Shown: positions 53,514-62,729, counted from the first letter of the stretch. The stretch: DNA of 64,000 nt from Halorubrum hochsteinianum (GCF_023702125.1 NZ_CP098415.1:558001-622000); one strand, 5' to 3'. Notes: generated by a model from the letters alone, not told the origin. A program made the numbers and translations.

Positions 53514-54677
53514 TTACCTGTAGAGTTCGCGGAGGACGCGTCTGTGAAGCGGGGGGCGCTCTCGGGAGTCGCGCGACCGGATCCGGGCGGGCTCGCCGCG
53601 CAGCAGCAGCAGCCCGACCCCGACGATGCCGCCGCCGAGCAGGCCGTTTATCGCCGCGAGCGGTGCCCACGGGTGGACCCCGTACAGCTCGTCGACGACG
53701 CCGGGAGGCAACACGGCGAGGTAGCGGTGTTCGGCGACGAACAGCCGGTAGTACCCGGTCTCGTCGGGCGCGGACAGGGTCACGGTCGTCGACGCCTCGC
53801 CCCGACTGCCGACCGAGAGCCGCTGCGGGTCGACGTCGACGCCCGGGGTCGCCGGCGTGACGTACGCGTACACGGGCACGAGCCCGGCGTTGGGGACGAC
53901 GTACTCGATCTGCTGGCTCGTCCCGCTCTCGATGACGGTCGGGTTCTCCGACTCGAACTCGGCGCTCACGACGCCGTACTCCTGTGTCCCGCCCGGCACG
54001 ACCATCGCGGCCGTCGCGGTCGCCATCAGCACCAGCGCCAGCACGGCGAGGATCGCCAGCACCGAGGTGCCGTCGTCGCGCGACCGGTCGCGCGACTCGC
54101 GGTCCCGAGAGCCGGCGTTGAGGTACCAGTCGACCGCGTACGCGACGATCGACGCGCCGAACACGATGTACGCCAGCCCCTGTGTCCCCTGGAGCGACCG
54201 GACGCCGAACGTCACCGCCAACCGCGTCTGGACGGCGTCGAGCGCGGACTGGAACCCCATGGCTGCGGTGCCGAGGTGCGGGATCACGACGACGCTCCCA
54301 CCGACCTGGAGCGCCTTCGCGACCACGTCCGCGTCCTGGACGATCGGCTCGCCCCCGTCCTGATCGGTGAACGGGTTGTTGTCCCCGCGGGTGACGTAGC
54401 CGCGTTCGGTCTCCTCGACCACCCGGTGGGTCGTCAGCCCGCCGCCCTGTATCTCCTCGGCGTTGAACGTCACGACGTCGCCGGTCCCGATGCCGCCGGC
54501 GATCTGGGCCGGGATCGCCACGAACCCGTCTCCCGGATCGAGCGTCGGCTGCATGCTCCCGGTCTCGACGTAGCTGAGGAGGATCGGCTGGCCGAGAAAC
54601 TGGCCGACGACGAGCGAGACGACGACCAGCACCGCGGCCGCCTGAAGGGTCACGGACAGCGTTCGTTTGACGGACAT
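53514..54677 (-). CDS. Signal peptidase I (archaeal/SipW type) with extra C-terminal domains
   Basis: A 387-residue S26 peptidase. After the N-terminal helix come Ser41 in ETGSMQPTL, His84 in LTTHRVVEE and Asp99 in TRGDNN, the Ser-His-Asp set of archaeal/ER-type enzymes rather than the bacterial Ser-Lys pair. Beyond about residue 160 there are further membrane segments, an external beta domain (about 230-320) and a final helix, making it much longer than a minimal peptidase. It probably matures the SipW-type secreted proteins encoded nearby. Confidence 0.9.
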   Translation of the reverse strand: MSVKRTLSVTLQAAAVLVVVSLVVGQFLGQPILLSYVETGSMQPTLDPGDGFVAIPAQIAGGIGTGDVVTFNAEEIQGGGLTTHRVVEETERGYVTRGDNNPFTDQDGGEPIVQDADVVAKALQVGGSVVVIPHLGTAAMGFQSALDAVQTRLAVTFGVRSLQGTQGLAYIVFGASIVAYAVDWYLNAGSRDRESRDRSRDDGTSVLAILAVLALVLMATATAAMVVPGGTQEYGVVSAEFESENPTVIESGTSQQIEYVVPNAGLVPVYAYVTPATPGVDVDPQRLSVGSRGEASTTVTLSAPDETGYYRLFVAEHRYLAVLPPGVVDELYGVHPWAPLAAINGLLGGGIVGVGLLLLRGEPARIRSRDSRERPPLHRRVLRELYR

Positions 54678-54857
54678 TGTGTCGGACTCGGTCGGGCGAC
54701 GATCCCGCGCGTTACCGCCGGGACCCGGTTCCTGTCGCGCAGGCGTCAGGTAACCCGTCGATCGCTCAACGGCGGCGTGTCCTAATAAGTTCGTGGGTGG
54801 AGGCGAGTCCGGTCGGTTGCGGGCGACGGTCCGCCGTCGAACGGTCTCGGGGCGGGA

Positions 54858-55793
54858 CTACTCGTCGAAGACGCCGCCCGCGAGCAGCGCGAACGGGCCG
54901 ATGAAGCCGAGACAGAACCCGAGCAAGTGGACGTACAGGTTCACGACGCTGCCCCCGCCGGAGGGGTCGGCTGGGAACCCGACGACGGGGTAGCCGACCG
55001 CGACCACCGCGCCGACGACGAGCAGGTCCCCGTGCCCGGGACGCGACGCGACGGATTTCGCCGCCTGCCTGAGCGACCGCGGGAGTCGGAGGTCGCTGCT
55101 GGCCGCGTACAGCACCGCGAGGAGCGCGTCCGCGACGCCGATCGCCAGCCCCGCGATCCCGTACCCCTCGGTCGAGACGGGGAGGGCGAGGAGGGCGATC
55201 CAGCCGACGAGCGCGAAGAAGACGGCCGGCAGCGCCGCGACCGACGCGCTCGGCGCGAACCGGTCGCGAGCGTAACAGTACCACAGGACCGGGAGCAGTC
55301 CCGAGAGCGCCATGTTGACGCCGGAGAAGCCGAAGCCGACGGCGTCGCGCGGGACGGCGAGGTTCAGCGCGGACAGCGCGAACGGGAGGGCACCGAGGTA
55401 GGTGACGAACGCCGTGAAGAAGAGTCGACGGCGGCCGCTCAGGGACGCGAGCGCGTAGCCGACCCCCGCCAACAGCGCGTAGCCGGCGAGGTTCCCGAGG
55501 AGGTGGTCGCTCCCGAGGTGGACGTAGTGGGCCGTGAACGCCGAGAGGAGGGTCGGGTCCGCGTACGCGAACGCTAGCGAGCGCCGAGTCGCCTCCGGCA
55601 GCGAGAAGACGGCGACGAGGACGACCGGCGGGAGACAGAGCGCGATGAGGTCGGCGACGCGAGCGCGGGCCGCCAGCTCGTCGGCGAAGGCCGCGTACCC
55701 GGACCGGGCGTCCCCGTTCCCGTTCGGGTGGGAGCCGTCGCTCCCGCCGCGTCCGGCGGCCGGGCGGTCCGCCTCCGACGAGAGGTCGGTCAC
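54858..55793 (-). CDS. Rhomboid-family intramembrane serine protease
   Basis: A 311-residue polytopic protein. Catalytic residues are visible: Ser157 in GFSGVN and His289 in NLYVHLLGF, with the TM2 pattern His92, His97, Asn101 (HLGSDHLLGN). A disordered acidic N-terminus of about 35 residues precedes the first helix. It starts with GTG at 55793 and a minus-strand TTAA element about 27 bases upstream. It would cut membrane-anchored substrates; neighbours offer candidates with C-terminal or N-terminal anchors. Confidence 0.9.
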   Translation of the reverse strand: MTDLSSEADRPAAGRGGSDGSHPNGNGDARSGYAAFADELAARARVADLIALCLPPVVLVAVFSLPEATRRSLAFAYADPTLLSAFTAHYVHLGSDHLLGNLAGYALLAGVGYALASLSGRRRLFFTAFVTYLGALPFALSALNLAVPRDAVGFGFSGVNMALSGLLPVLWYCYARDRFAPSASVAALPAVFFALVGWIALLALPVSTEGYGIAGLAIGVADALLAVLYAASSDLRLPRSLRQAAKSVASRPGHGDLLVVGAVVAVGYPVVGFPADPSGGGSVVNLYVHLLGFCLGFIGPFALLAGGVFDE

Positions 55794-55902
55794 GGGACCC
55801 GGTTGTCCGACGTCGGGTTAATCGCTGTCGGCCGACGATCCAGTCGTGATAACCGCTCCGCGACCCGGTGGGCGGCCGGACCGCTCCGAGTGGAACCGGA
55901 CA

Positions 55903-57447
55903 TCACGACCTCGGCATCCGCCGGACGAGCGCGACGCCGGCGAGCGTCACGACGAGGAGGATCACGAGTCCGGCGACGTTCGAGAGATCGATCCCGCTCG
56001 GCTCCTCCGTCGGACCGCCTCCGTCCTCCGAGCCGTCGCTCGGCGGGTCGGACGCGCCGTCGTCGCCGACGGACGCGCTCCCCTCGCCCGTCCCGTCGCC
56101 GCTCGGGTCGCCGACCACGAGCGTGCCGGCGGGCGTCCCGTCCACCGCGAGGTCGTACGCGCCGGCCGCCTCGAAGGAAGTCTCGAACGCGACGACCGTC
56201 GTCTCGTCCGGGGCGAGGGCGACCCGTTCCGTCGCGACCGGGTCGCCGTCGGCGGTGAGCGTGACCGGCCGCTCGCCGTCCGCGCCGCCCTCGTTCGCGA
56301 CCGTCGCGCGCACCGCGACGGAGTCGCCGGGGTCGACGGCGTCGCGGTCGAGCGAGGCGCTCGTCGGCCGGAACACCGGCCGCTCCGTCGCCACGGCGAA
56401 CACCGAGAAGTCGTCGGTCGTCGCGGTGAGGTGGACCCGGTCCTCGGGGAGGCCGCGGATGTCCCGGACCGCGGGGTCGACGCGCTCGGTCGGCAGCCGC
56501 TCCCAGCCGTCGGGCTCGGCCTCGGACCGGCGGTACAGCGAGACGTCCGCCGGGTCCGCGCCCGTCTCGTTCAGGTACGCGCGGTCGACGCTGAACCCGA
56601 ACCGGAGCCCGGACACCTCCTCGGTCGTGAAGGAGTGGTTCAGCTCGAAGTACGCCTCGGGTCGCGCCCCGCGGGAGTCGGTCAGCGGGCCGGCGCTCGC
56701 GAACGGCTCCGGCGAGCCGACGGTCTCGAAGGCGACGTCGCTCCCGTCGGCGCTCTCGACCCGCACGCGGTCGAGCGTCGCGTACGCCGAGAGCCGCATC
56801 CGCCCGGCGTCGAAGGTCGTTCCCTCGCCCGCGGGCAGGTCGCGCCCCTCGAACTCGCGGCGGTCGGTCGCGAGTTCCCGGACCGTGGTGCTCGCACCGC
56901 CGCTACCGTCGTCGTTATCGGTCGCCGTCTCCCCGACAGACTCTGGCTCGGCGACCTCCGCGCGGATGTCGAAGTCGTCGCCGTCTAGCGTGGTCCCCGC
57001 CGCCGCGCCGTGCGTGTCGACGCGGAGCCCGACCGCGACCGTCTCGTTCGGACCGAGCGTGACGTTGTTCGACCGACCCTCGATCGAGCGCCCGTCGGCC
57101 ACGAAGGTGACGTTCTCTTCGGCGTGGTCGATCCAGACGCGGGCGTACTCGTCGGCGGTGTAGGTGATCTCGAAGACGCCGTCAGCGGACGCGAGCGCGT
57201 CGGGGTTGACGCCCTCGAAGTCGGGGCCGAGGTTCGGGTTTGACGCGGAGACATCGACGACGATCTCGTCGTCGTTCAGGTATGCGTAGTTCCCGTTGGG
57301 ACCGTCCGCCGGCTGGACCGCGAGGCGCTCCTCAGCGAACCTGTCGGCCGGACCGTCGACGACCGCCGCGCCCGTGGCGAAGGCGAGAGCAGTCGCTGCG
57401 GCCGCGAGCAGCACGATCGCTATTGCGGTCCGGCGGGCGGTCGGCAT
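55903..57447 (-). CDS. DUF1102 / CARDB-domain surface protein with C-terminal anchor
   Basis: A 514-residue protein: N-terminal signal helix (AIAIVLLAAAATALAFATGA), a DUF1102-like beta domain (about 30-170), a middle domain resembling PGF-pre-PGF folds (about 190-350), a CARDB-type beta sandwich (about 355-440), an acidic Ser/Gly linker and a C-terminal transmembrane helix (VAGLVILLVVTLAGVALV) with the tail RRMPRS. It has the layout of a cell-surface anchor and may display or nucleate the smaller DUF1102 proteins next door. Confidence 0.78.
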   Translation of the reverse strand: MPTARRTAIAIVLLAAAATALAFATGAAVVDGPADRFAEERLAVQPADGPNGNYAYLNDDEIVVDVSASNPNLGPDFEGVNPDALASADGVFEITYTADEYARVWIDHAEENVTFVADGRSIEGRSNNVTLGPNETVAVGLRVDTHGAAAGTTLDGDDFDIRAEVAEPESVGETATDNDDGSGGASTTVRELATDRREFEGRDLPAGEGTTFDAGRMRLSAYATLDRVRVESADGSDVAFETVGSPEPFASAGPLTDSRGARPEAYFELNHSFTTEEVSGLRFGFSVDRAYLNETGADPADVSLYRRSEAEPDGWERLPTERVDPAVRDIRGLPEDRVHLTATTDDFSVFAVATERPVFRPTSASLDRDAVDPGDSVAVRATVANEGGADGERPVTLTADGDPVATERVALAPDETTVVAFETSFEAAGAYDLAVDGTPAGTLVVGDPSGDGTGEGSASVGDDGASDPPSDGSEDGGGPTEEPSGIDLSNVAGLVILLVVTLAGVALVRRMPRS

Positions 57448-57942
57448 TACTGTGTTACGTGCTGATTATGTCTACAGGGATTTTGTATTGTGGTGCTTGA
57501 TTCGCCGAAGGGAGCACCTGCTCAGGGGGATGGCCGTGATCGTGGCTCGCTCCAGAGAACAAGCGCCGACAAAGATTTCATCCGCCTACAGCGCCGTGGA
57601 GGGCAGTGACTTCCTCGTCGATCAGCACTCAAGTGTAGATCCAAACGTCGTCGACATCCCTCTCGAGATTCCGGTAGTCATAGTGATAGATCATGTCAAA
57701 CGTGGAATCCGGGTCGTTGATCGCGGCATTATCCGAGAACTCCGTCGTTCCGAACCGGGCACCCATCAGCGTAGAACCGGAGTTTGTTATTGGTAGCATC
57801 ATGACACCAGCATAGTAGTGCCAGCCGTCATTTTAGATTGATTCGCTCTGGGAAGCCCACTGGCGGAATCGAACTGCTACCACGGTACCGCTACGGTACC
57901 GTAGTATACCAGAAATTGGGTAGTAGTCAGCTTGATCGTATT
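57448..57942. other. Gene-poor AT-richer stretch with palindrome and T-loop-like sequence
   Basis: No intact gene seen. The stretch holds the remnant described separately at 57629-57832, a GCGGAATCGAACTGC sequence (about 57863-57877) resembling a tRNA T-arm, and a perfect 14-base palindrome CTACGGTACCGTAG (57891-57904) beside a near copy. Composition is lower in GC than the window average. Confidence 0.6.
57629..57832 (-). pseudogene. C-terminal remnant of an unidentified protein gene
   Basis: After an in-frame TAA the minus strand reads NDGWHYYAGVMMLPITNSGS, continues through MIYHYDYRNLERDVDDVWIY and ends in a TGA at 57629-57631. The roughly 67 codons look protein-like (aromatic-rich, ending in an orderly C-terminus) but lack a credible start and promoter. 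They are best read as the 3' end of a lost gene; a short functional ORF from the internal ATGs is possible but less likely. Confidence 0.5.
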
Positions 57943-58506
57943 CTATGACTCTTGGTCCGATACCTCTCCGACAATAGTCAAGGTGAGATTATAATCACCC
58001 GTACTCACCTCGGTGGTATCGATTTGAACTCCGACTTTGAGTTCGTCACCAACACTAAGGCTACTATATGGGTTCCTCTCGGTAAGCAGATTCCCGTTTT
58101 TTACATTGAACAGGCCGATCACAGGGTCACTTGGCTCAGGATCCTGTGTTGAGTAGATATCGACTGCCTGCGTCCCTTGATTAGTGATCCGCAGGAGGCC
58201 GTCCGAATCATCTTCATCAGGCTCGCTGGAGAAGCGCGTAACTGCGTTGGCGTTGACCCCGTCTGGATCTTGCGGATTAAGATCACTCTCTTGGATCCCG
58301 GGGAAGTCAAGTTCTACTGTATCACCGGCTGAGCTACGGTTCACGCTCCCCTCTGCATCCAATTTGAGGAACGCGTCGCTGTCCTGTACAACGCCAACAG
58401 TCAGGCTTCGTTCAGCTTGGACCGACGTGAACGCCCCGGACCCGATAGTCATAGCTCCTCCAAAGGTGGTTGCGCCGAGTCCTAAGACGAATTTACGTCG
58501 TTTCAT
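57943..58506 (-). CDS. SipW-type signal, DUF1102 secreted protein 1
   Basis: A 187-residue protein, ATG at 58506 (MKRRKFVLGLGATTFGGAM). The Tat/SipW-like signal ends in GSGAFTSVQAERS, the pattern shared by all three small DUF1102 proteins here. The mature part is a beta-rich camelysin/TasA-like domain (LTVGVVQDSDAFLKLD, LLRITNQGTQAVDIYS). It is probably secreted and matured by the signal peptidase encoded at 53514. Lower GC than most neighbours. Confidence 0.8.
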   Translation of the reverse strand: MKRRKFVLGLGATTFGGAMTIGSGAFTSVQAERSLTVGVVQDSDAFLKLDAEGSVNRSSAGDTVELDFPGIQESDLNPQDPDGVNANAVTRFSSEPDEDDSDGLLRITNQGTQAVDIYSTQDPEPSDPVIGLFNVKNGNLLTERNPYSSLSVGDELKVGVQIDTTEVSTGDYNLTLTIVGEVSDQES

Positions 58507-58564
58507 TTGTTTTAGTTTCCTCAACAGGGGTTAGCTCGCCGAAAGCACCCGTGTTGGAATCTAT

Positions 58565-59203
58565 TTAGGGCTTGTACCTGTTGAGTTCCTCTTTGTTTGC
58601 TGCGGCTATGATCGTGATGGTGTCGATATCGTTAATTACGTCACCGAAGTTTTCGGTCTTGTTAGAGTTGAAATAGAACCCCATGCCGGCAGATTCCCCT
58701 GCTGGAAGCTTGTCACCGTCGTAGCTACCAGCTGCTCGGGCAAAGTCGTAATCATCATCCCCGCTGATACCGAACTGCTGTAATGCCGCGACATCCGTAC
58801 CGGTCTTTCCGTCACTGTCCTCAATTTTAACCGTCACATAGACCGGCTGTGTGCCGTTGTTGGTGATAAGAAGAACGTCTTCAATATTCACCATAGCTTC
58901 GTCATTCAGACCGGTACTAGAAGCCTTATCCGTGGAAGTGAAATCCAGCGACACGGTGCCTTCACTAACTGATGCGTATTCCCCGTTCCCGTCGGTATTC
59001 GAGTATTTACCATCGCCTTCGGGAACCTCGGAACTGTCAGACGGGAACGGCTCGATACCAACGTACGCGCTTGCGTCACCAGCAGCTTCGACTGTGATAT
59101 CACGCTCTGCCTGTACGCTCGAGAACGCCCCAGTACCAACCGCAGCCGCGCTACCTGAAGCCAATGCGCCCAGTCCGGCGAGGAACTTGCGTCGGTTTGC
59201 CAT
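58565..59203 (-). CDS. SipW-type signal, DUF1102 secreted protein 2
   Basis: A 212-residue paralogue. ATG at 59203 gives MANRRKFLAGLGALASGSAA, then GTGAFSSVQAERDITV. The mature domain contains SAYVGIEPF and VLLITNNGTQPVYVTVKIED. Several Asn/Gly-rich turns suggest an all-beta fold. It lies 58 bases upstream of protein 1 on the same strand, probably in one transcript. Confidence 0.8.
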   Translation of the reverse strand: MANRRKFLAGLGALASGSAAAVGTGAFSSVQAERDITVEAAGDASAYVGIEPFPSDSSEVPEGDGKYSNTDGNGEYASVSEGTVSLDFTSTDKASSTGLNDEAMVNIEDVLLITNNGTQPVYVTVKIEDSDGKTGTDVAALQQFGISGDDDYDFARAAGSYDGDKLPAGESAGMGFYFNSNKTENFGDVINDIDTITIIAAANKEELNRYKP

Positions 59204-59673
59204 AGTTGTGTAACCTCGTTTTAGTCCGCACACGACCCACGGGCCGCCGACGCGGGACATCCCGCGTCACCCGGGGTCGCTCTACTACACCCATGGGGCC
59301 TATCCCATATTGTAATGAATTTCCAGAAACACTTCCGGGGGTCGCTGAACGAGCGGGGGGAGGGTTCTACCCTGGCCTGAAACCGGGTCGATCCGCGTTC
59401 AGGTGGTGCCTGAAGCGCGATAATCACCCGTGGAAGGTGATTTTTCCGACGAGTGAAATACGAAAATACGTTCTTATATTCTGATACGAGACCCGTCGAT
59501 CGGTTGGTGTCATAAACCTCAGAATCGTTGAATCAAGTTTATCCGTCTCTCTTCCTGCGTTTTCACCGATCTCGATCGGGTTAGTTCCGAACCGTTCGCG
59601 CGATCCGAAAGTATCCGAACGCTATCACTACCGGAGCGTTTATGTTGATTGGATCATATGTTTCTGACAAGAA
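59204..59673. other. Intergenic AT-rich control region between divergent genes
   Basis: No gene seen. The region should hold the promoters for the minus-strand DUF1102 pair and the plus-strand regulator at 59674. It contains a perfect 7-base inverted repeat AATCACC-N7-GGTGATT (59422-59442) followed by a T-run, which could be an operator or a terminator-like hairpin, and a TTTATG stretch about 32 bases before the regulator ATG. Confidence 0.55.
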
Positions 59674-60255
59674 ATGGCGTCGGTACAACAGGTCGGGCAC
59701 GGAGGGGCCGAACCGGCGACAGACATCTCGGAGGACGAATTATACAAGGTGTTAGCGAACCAGCGCCGACGGTTCGCGGTCCATCTGCTGAAGGGCGAAT
59801 CGGGGGGAAGCGTCGAGATCGGGGAGATGGCGGAGCAGATCGCGGCCTGGGAGAACGACGTCGACGTCGCGGAGATCACCGGCAGCGACCGCAAGCGCGT
59901 GTACACCGCGCTCCAGCAGTCGCACCTGCCGAAGATGGACGACGCGGGCGTCGTCGAGTTCAACAAGGACCGCGGCGTCGTCGAGCCGACGCCCGCCTTG
60001 GAGGACGTGGACGTGTACATGGACGTGGTCGAGGGCAGCGAGATCCCGTGGAGCCAGTACTATCTCGGGCTCTCGGGGGTCGCGACCGCGCTCACCGCCG
60101 CGGTGTGGCTCGGCGCGTGGCCGTTCGCGCTGCTCCCCGAGATGGCGTGGACGGTCGCGATCGTCGTCGCGTTCGCGTTCTCGGCGGTCACCCACCACTA
60201 CTACACCGCCGAGATGCGGGTCGGCGGCGACGGCGACCCGCCGGAGCTGAACTGA
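59674..60255 (+). CDS. Membrane-anchored winged-helix regulator (DUF7344-like)
   Basis: A 193-residue protein. The N-terminal winged helix (DELYKVLANQRRRFAVHLLKG, DRKRVYTALQQSHLPKMDDA, GVVEFNKDRGVV) matches a haloarchaeal HTH family that I recall as DUF7344. Two transmembrane helices follow (about 135-175) and a short tail. A membrane-tethered DNA-binding protein between divergent surface-protein genes suggests local regulation of the DUF1102 cluster, an inference. Confidence 0.82.
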   Translation: MASVQQVGHGGAEPATDISEDELYKVLANQRRRFAVHLLKGESGGSVEIGEMAEQIAAWENDVDVAEITGSDRKRVYTALQQSHLPKMDDAGVVEFNKDRGVVEPTPALEDVDVYMDVVEGSEIPWSQYYLGLSGVATALTAAVWLGAWPFALLPEMAWTVAIVVAFAFSAVTHHYYTAEMRVGGDGDPPELN

Positions 60256-60443
60256 CGTGCGGTCGCCGACGGGCGATCCGGACGCGACAGGGAGCGAAGC
60301 GAGGAACCCCACACTATGACCGGATCACGTCGCAATCGGGTCGTTCAGGGAGTGCCAGAACCGGTTCCGGCACCGGATAATTATACCGACGGGATGCGTA
60401 CTGCTGGCATAGGACCGACCACAGCCGTGAGCGAGTCCGACCC

Positions 60444-61304
60444 ATGAAACGACGACAGCTCGTCCTCCTGCTCGGCGGCGGTAGCGCGGCGGCCGCGAGC
60501 GCCGGGACCGGCGCGTTCTCCAGCGTCAGCGCCGACCGCGAGGTGAGCGTGAACGTCGTGGAAGACGAGAAGGCGTATCTCGGAATCGAGGGGCACCCAG
60601 ACGACGAGGGGGGCCTCCAGATCAAAAACCAGTTTGCTGGAGCGCTCTCTCTGGATCTGACCGCGACGGTGGTAGGGCCGGACGGCGAGTACGAGGCCGA
60701 GGTCGAGACTGAAAGGGACGACGGTGAAATCGAGATCGAAGTTGAAATCGAATCCGATGACGGTGGCGGCTCTGGCTTCGAACGCGTCGATATCGGCCTC
60801 GGTCAGAGAGCCGTCGTGAACGTCGATTTCGAAGGAAGCGAGTCGGTTGATCTCGAACTCTCGTTCTCCGGAACGGTTGCTGACGGGGGAGCGACCGTCG
60901 ATAAGACGCGGAAGTACACGGTCAGCGGGGGAGACGACGAAGATGGAGAGGGGGCGGTCGGAGGGAGTTCGGAGGTGGCGTCAGACGTTACCATGGTCAA
61001 GTTCTTCGGCAGCGGCGACAAGGTACGAATCCTCACGACCGAGAACAGTGGTGGGGGTGGCGGAACGACCGGTGTCGTCGACGCGAAACTGTACTGTGAG
61101 GTCAACGACAGCGTGACCTCAAACGACGAGTTCGAATCGGTACACGTGAACACGGATCTGTATCCGGATGCGTTCGACGAGAGTCTGACTGGCGACATTG
61201 TCGGTGTCGAGATAGCGGAGTTCGACGGAGTCTTCGTAGCGCCGGAAAACGGTGGAGGTAGGGTTGAGCCGAGCGAGACGGAAACGGAGCCGTTCTGGAA
61301 CTGA
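60444..61304 (+). CDS. SipW-type signal, DUF1102 secreted protein 3
   Basis: A 286-residue protein. The signal MKRRQLVLLLGGGSAAAASA leads to GTGAFSSVSADREVSV, as in the two minus-strand paralogues. The mature domain starts with SVNVVEDEKAYLGIE and includes a strongly acidic Glu/Asp insert (about 85-110) and a Gly-rich loop near 200. It is longer than its paralogues and of ordinary GC content. Confidence 0.8.
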   Translation: MKRRQLVLLLGGGSAAAASAGTGAFSSVSADREVSVNVVEDEKAYLGIEGHPDDEGGLQIKNQFAGALSLDLTATVVGPDGEYEAEVETERDDGEIEIEVEIESDDGGGSGFERVDIGLGQRAVVNVDFEGSESVDLELSFSGTVADGGATVDKTRKYTVSGGDDEDGEGAVGGSSEVASDVTMVKFFGSGDKVRILTTENSGGGGGTTGVVDAKLYCEVNDSVTSNDEFESVHVNTDLYPDAFDESLTGDIVGVEIAEFDGVFVAPENGGGRVEPSETETEPFWN

Positions 61305-61360
61305 CTGTCTCGCGACGCCGTTCAGATGCTCTTTTGTATCCCCCGACCACAACTCCGGAC

Positions 61361-61510
61361 ATGGACGACCACTCCCACGAACCCGACCCGGACAAGCGCG
61401 TGACCGCCCCGATGCAGGCGTTCGGGAGTCGAGAGGTCGGCATCGGCGCGGCCGTCACGCTCGTCGGACTGCTGCTCGCGTACGCCGTCCCGTTCCTCGC
61501 GACCTTCTGA
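61361..61510 (+). CDS. 49-residue haloarchaeal single-pass membrane protein (DUF7550-like)
   Basis: A very short gene: MDDHSHEPDPDKRVTAPMQ, then one hydrophobic helix (IGAAVTLVGLLLAYAVPFLA) to the end. CTTTTGTATC about 27 bases upstream supports the ATG. I recall similar short conserved haloarchaeal proteins as DUF7550; function unknown. Confidence 0.72.
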   Translation: MDDHSHEPDPDKRVTAPMQAFGSREVGIGAAVTLVGLLLAYAVPFLATF

Positions 61511-61565
61511 ACGCCGCCGCTCGCCGTGTCTTCGAGAACTCTGACCGCCGCCAGCCGCGGCTCTG

Positions 61566-62729
61566 TTACCGCGGGTACCACGCGAGCGGGTGGTCGGCGG
61601 TGAGTTCGACCGTGACGGGCTCGTTGAGCCCGAACTCCTCGACGTGGTTGTGGAGGCAGTGGACCGTGTCACCGGACTCCAACTCGACCCGGTAGACGAA
61701 CGAGGGACCGACGTACTGCCGCGAAACGATGACCCCGTCCGCCAGCTCGGGGCTCGCGGGCGTCGCGCGGAGGTCGTCGGGCCGCACTAAGACGTCGACG
61801 GGCGCGCCGTCGTAGACGGTGTCGTACCCCTCCAGTGTCACGGCGTCGAACCGGCCGATCCCGGTCTCGACCTGCTCGTCGCGGAGCTCCCCTTCGAGGA
61901 ACGACGCCCGGCCGAGGAAGGAGGCGACGAACTTCGACTCGGGGCGTTCGAAGACGGTCTCGGGACTGCCGACCTGCTCGATGGTTCCGTCGTTCATGAC
62001 GGCGACGCGGTCAGAGATGGACATCGCCTCCTCCTGATCGTGAGTGACGGAGATCGCGGTGACGCCGGCCTCCTTCAGGATGCGGCGGACCTCCTCGCGC
62101 ATCTCCACCCGGAGGCGGACGTCGAGGTTCGAGAACGGCTCGTCCAAGAGGAGCACCTCCGGTTCGGGCGCGAGCGACCGCGCGAGGGCGACGCGCTGCT
62201 TCTGGCCGCCGGAGAGCTGGTCGGGGGTCTTCTCGCCGTGATCGCTCATCTCGACGAGTTCGAGCAGCTCGTCGACGCGCGCCTCGCTCTCGGCGGCGTC
62301 GGCGTCGGTCAGCCCGAACGCGATGTTCTCGCGGACGGAGAGGTGCGGGAACAGCGCGAAGTTCTGGAAGACGATGCCCACGTCGCGTCGCTCCGGCGGG
62401 ACGAACGAGCCGTCGCCGGCGACCACGTCGCCGTCGAGCGAGATCCGGCCCTCGGTCGGCTCTTCGAGGCCCGCGATGGTGCGGAGCGTCGTCGTCTTGC
62501 CGCAGCCGGAGGGGCCGAGAAACGTCAGCAGCTCGCCGGACTGGACGTCGAGCGAGACGTCGTCGACGGCGGTTTCCGGACCGAACGACTTCGTGACGCC
62601 CGACAGCGACAACACCGGGTCCGCGACGGCGTCGTCCGCGTCGTCGGACGCGGCGGTCGCCCGGCGATCGGGCGCGGCGTCCTCCGACTCGACCGAGCGC
62701 GTCGTCCCGACTGGTTCAGTGGATGCCAT
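61566..62729 (-). CDS. PotA/FbpC-type ABC transporter ATP-binding protein under an iron box
   Basis: A 387-residue ATPase: Walker A GPSGCGKTTTLR, signature LSGGQKQRVALARSLA, Walker B VLLLDEPFSNLD, switch His in ISVTHDQEEAMSISDRVAV, and a C-terminal TOBE domain (PVDVLVRPDDLRA, YVGPSFVYRVEL). The ATG at 62729 is preferred: the TATA-like element overlaps the iron box, so transcription would begin near 62755, downstream of the GTG at 62777. Ferric-ion import is suggested by the iron box. No binding protein or permease lies beside it. Confidence 0.88.
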   Translation of the reverse strand: MASTEPVGTTRSVESEDAAPDRRATAASDDADDAVADPVLSLSGVTKSFGPETAVDDVSLDVQSGELLTFLGPSGCGKTTTLRTIAGLEEPTEGRISLDGDVVAGDGSFVPPERRDVGIVFQNFALFPHLSVRENIAFGLTDADAAESEARVDELLELVEMSDHGEKTPDQLSGGQKQRVALARSLAPEPEVLLLDEPFSNLDVRLRVEMREEVRRILKEAGVTAISVTHDQEEAMSISDRVAVMNDGTIEQVGSPETVFERPESKFVASFLGRASFLEGELRDEQVETGIGRFDAVTLEGYDTVYDGAPVDVLVRPDDLRATPASPELADGVIVSRQYVGPSFVYRVELESGDTVHCLHNHVEEFGLNEPVTVELTADHPLAWYPR

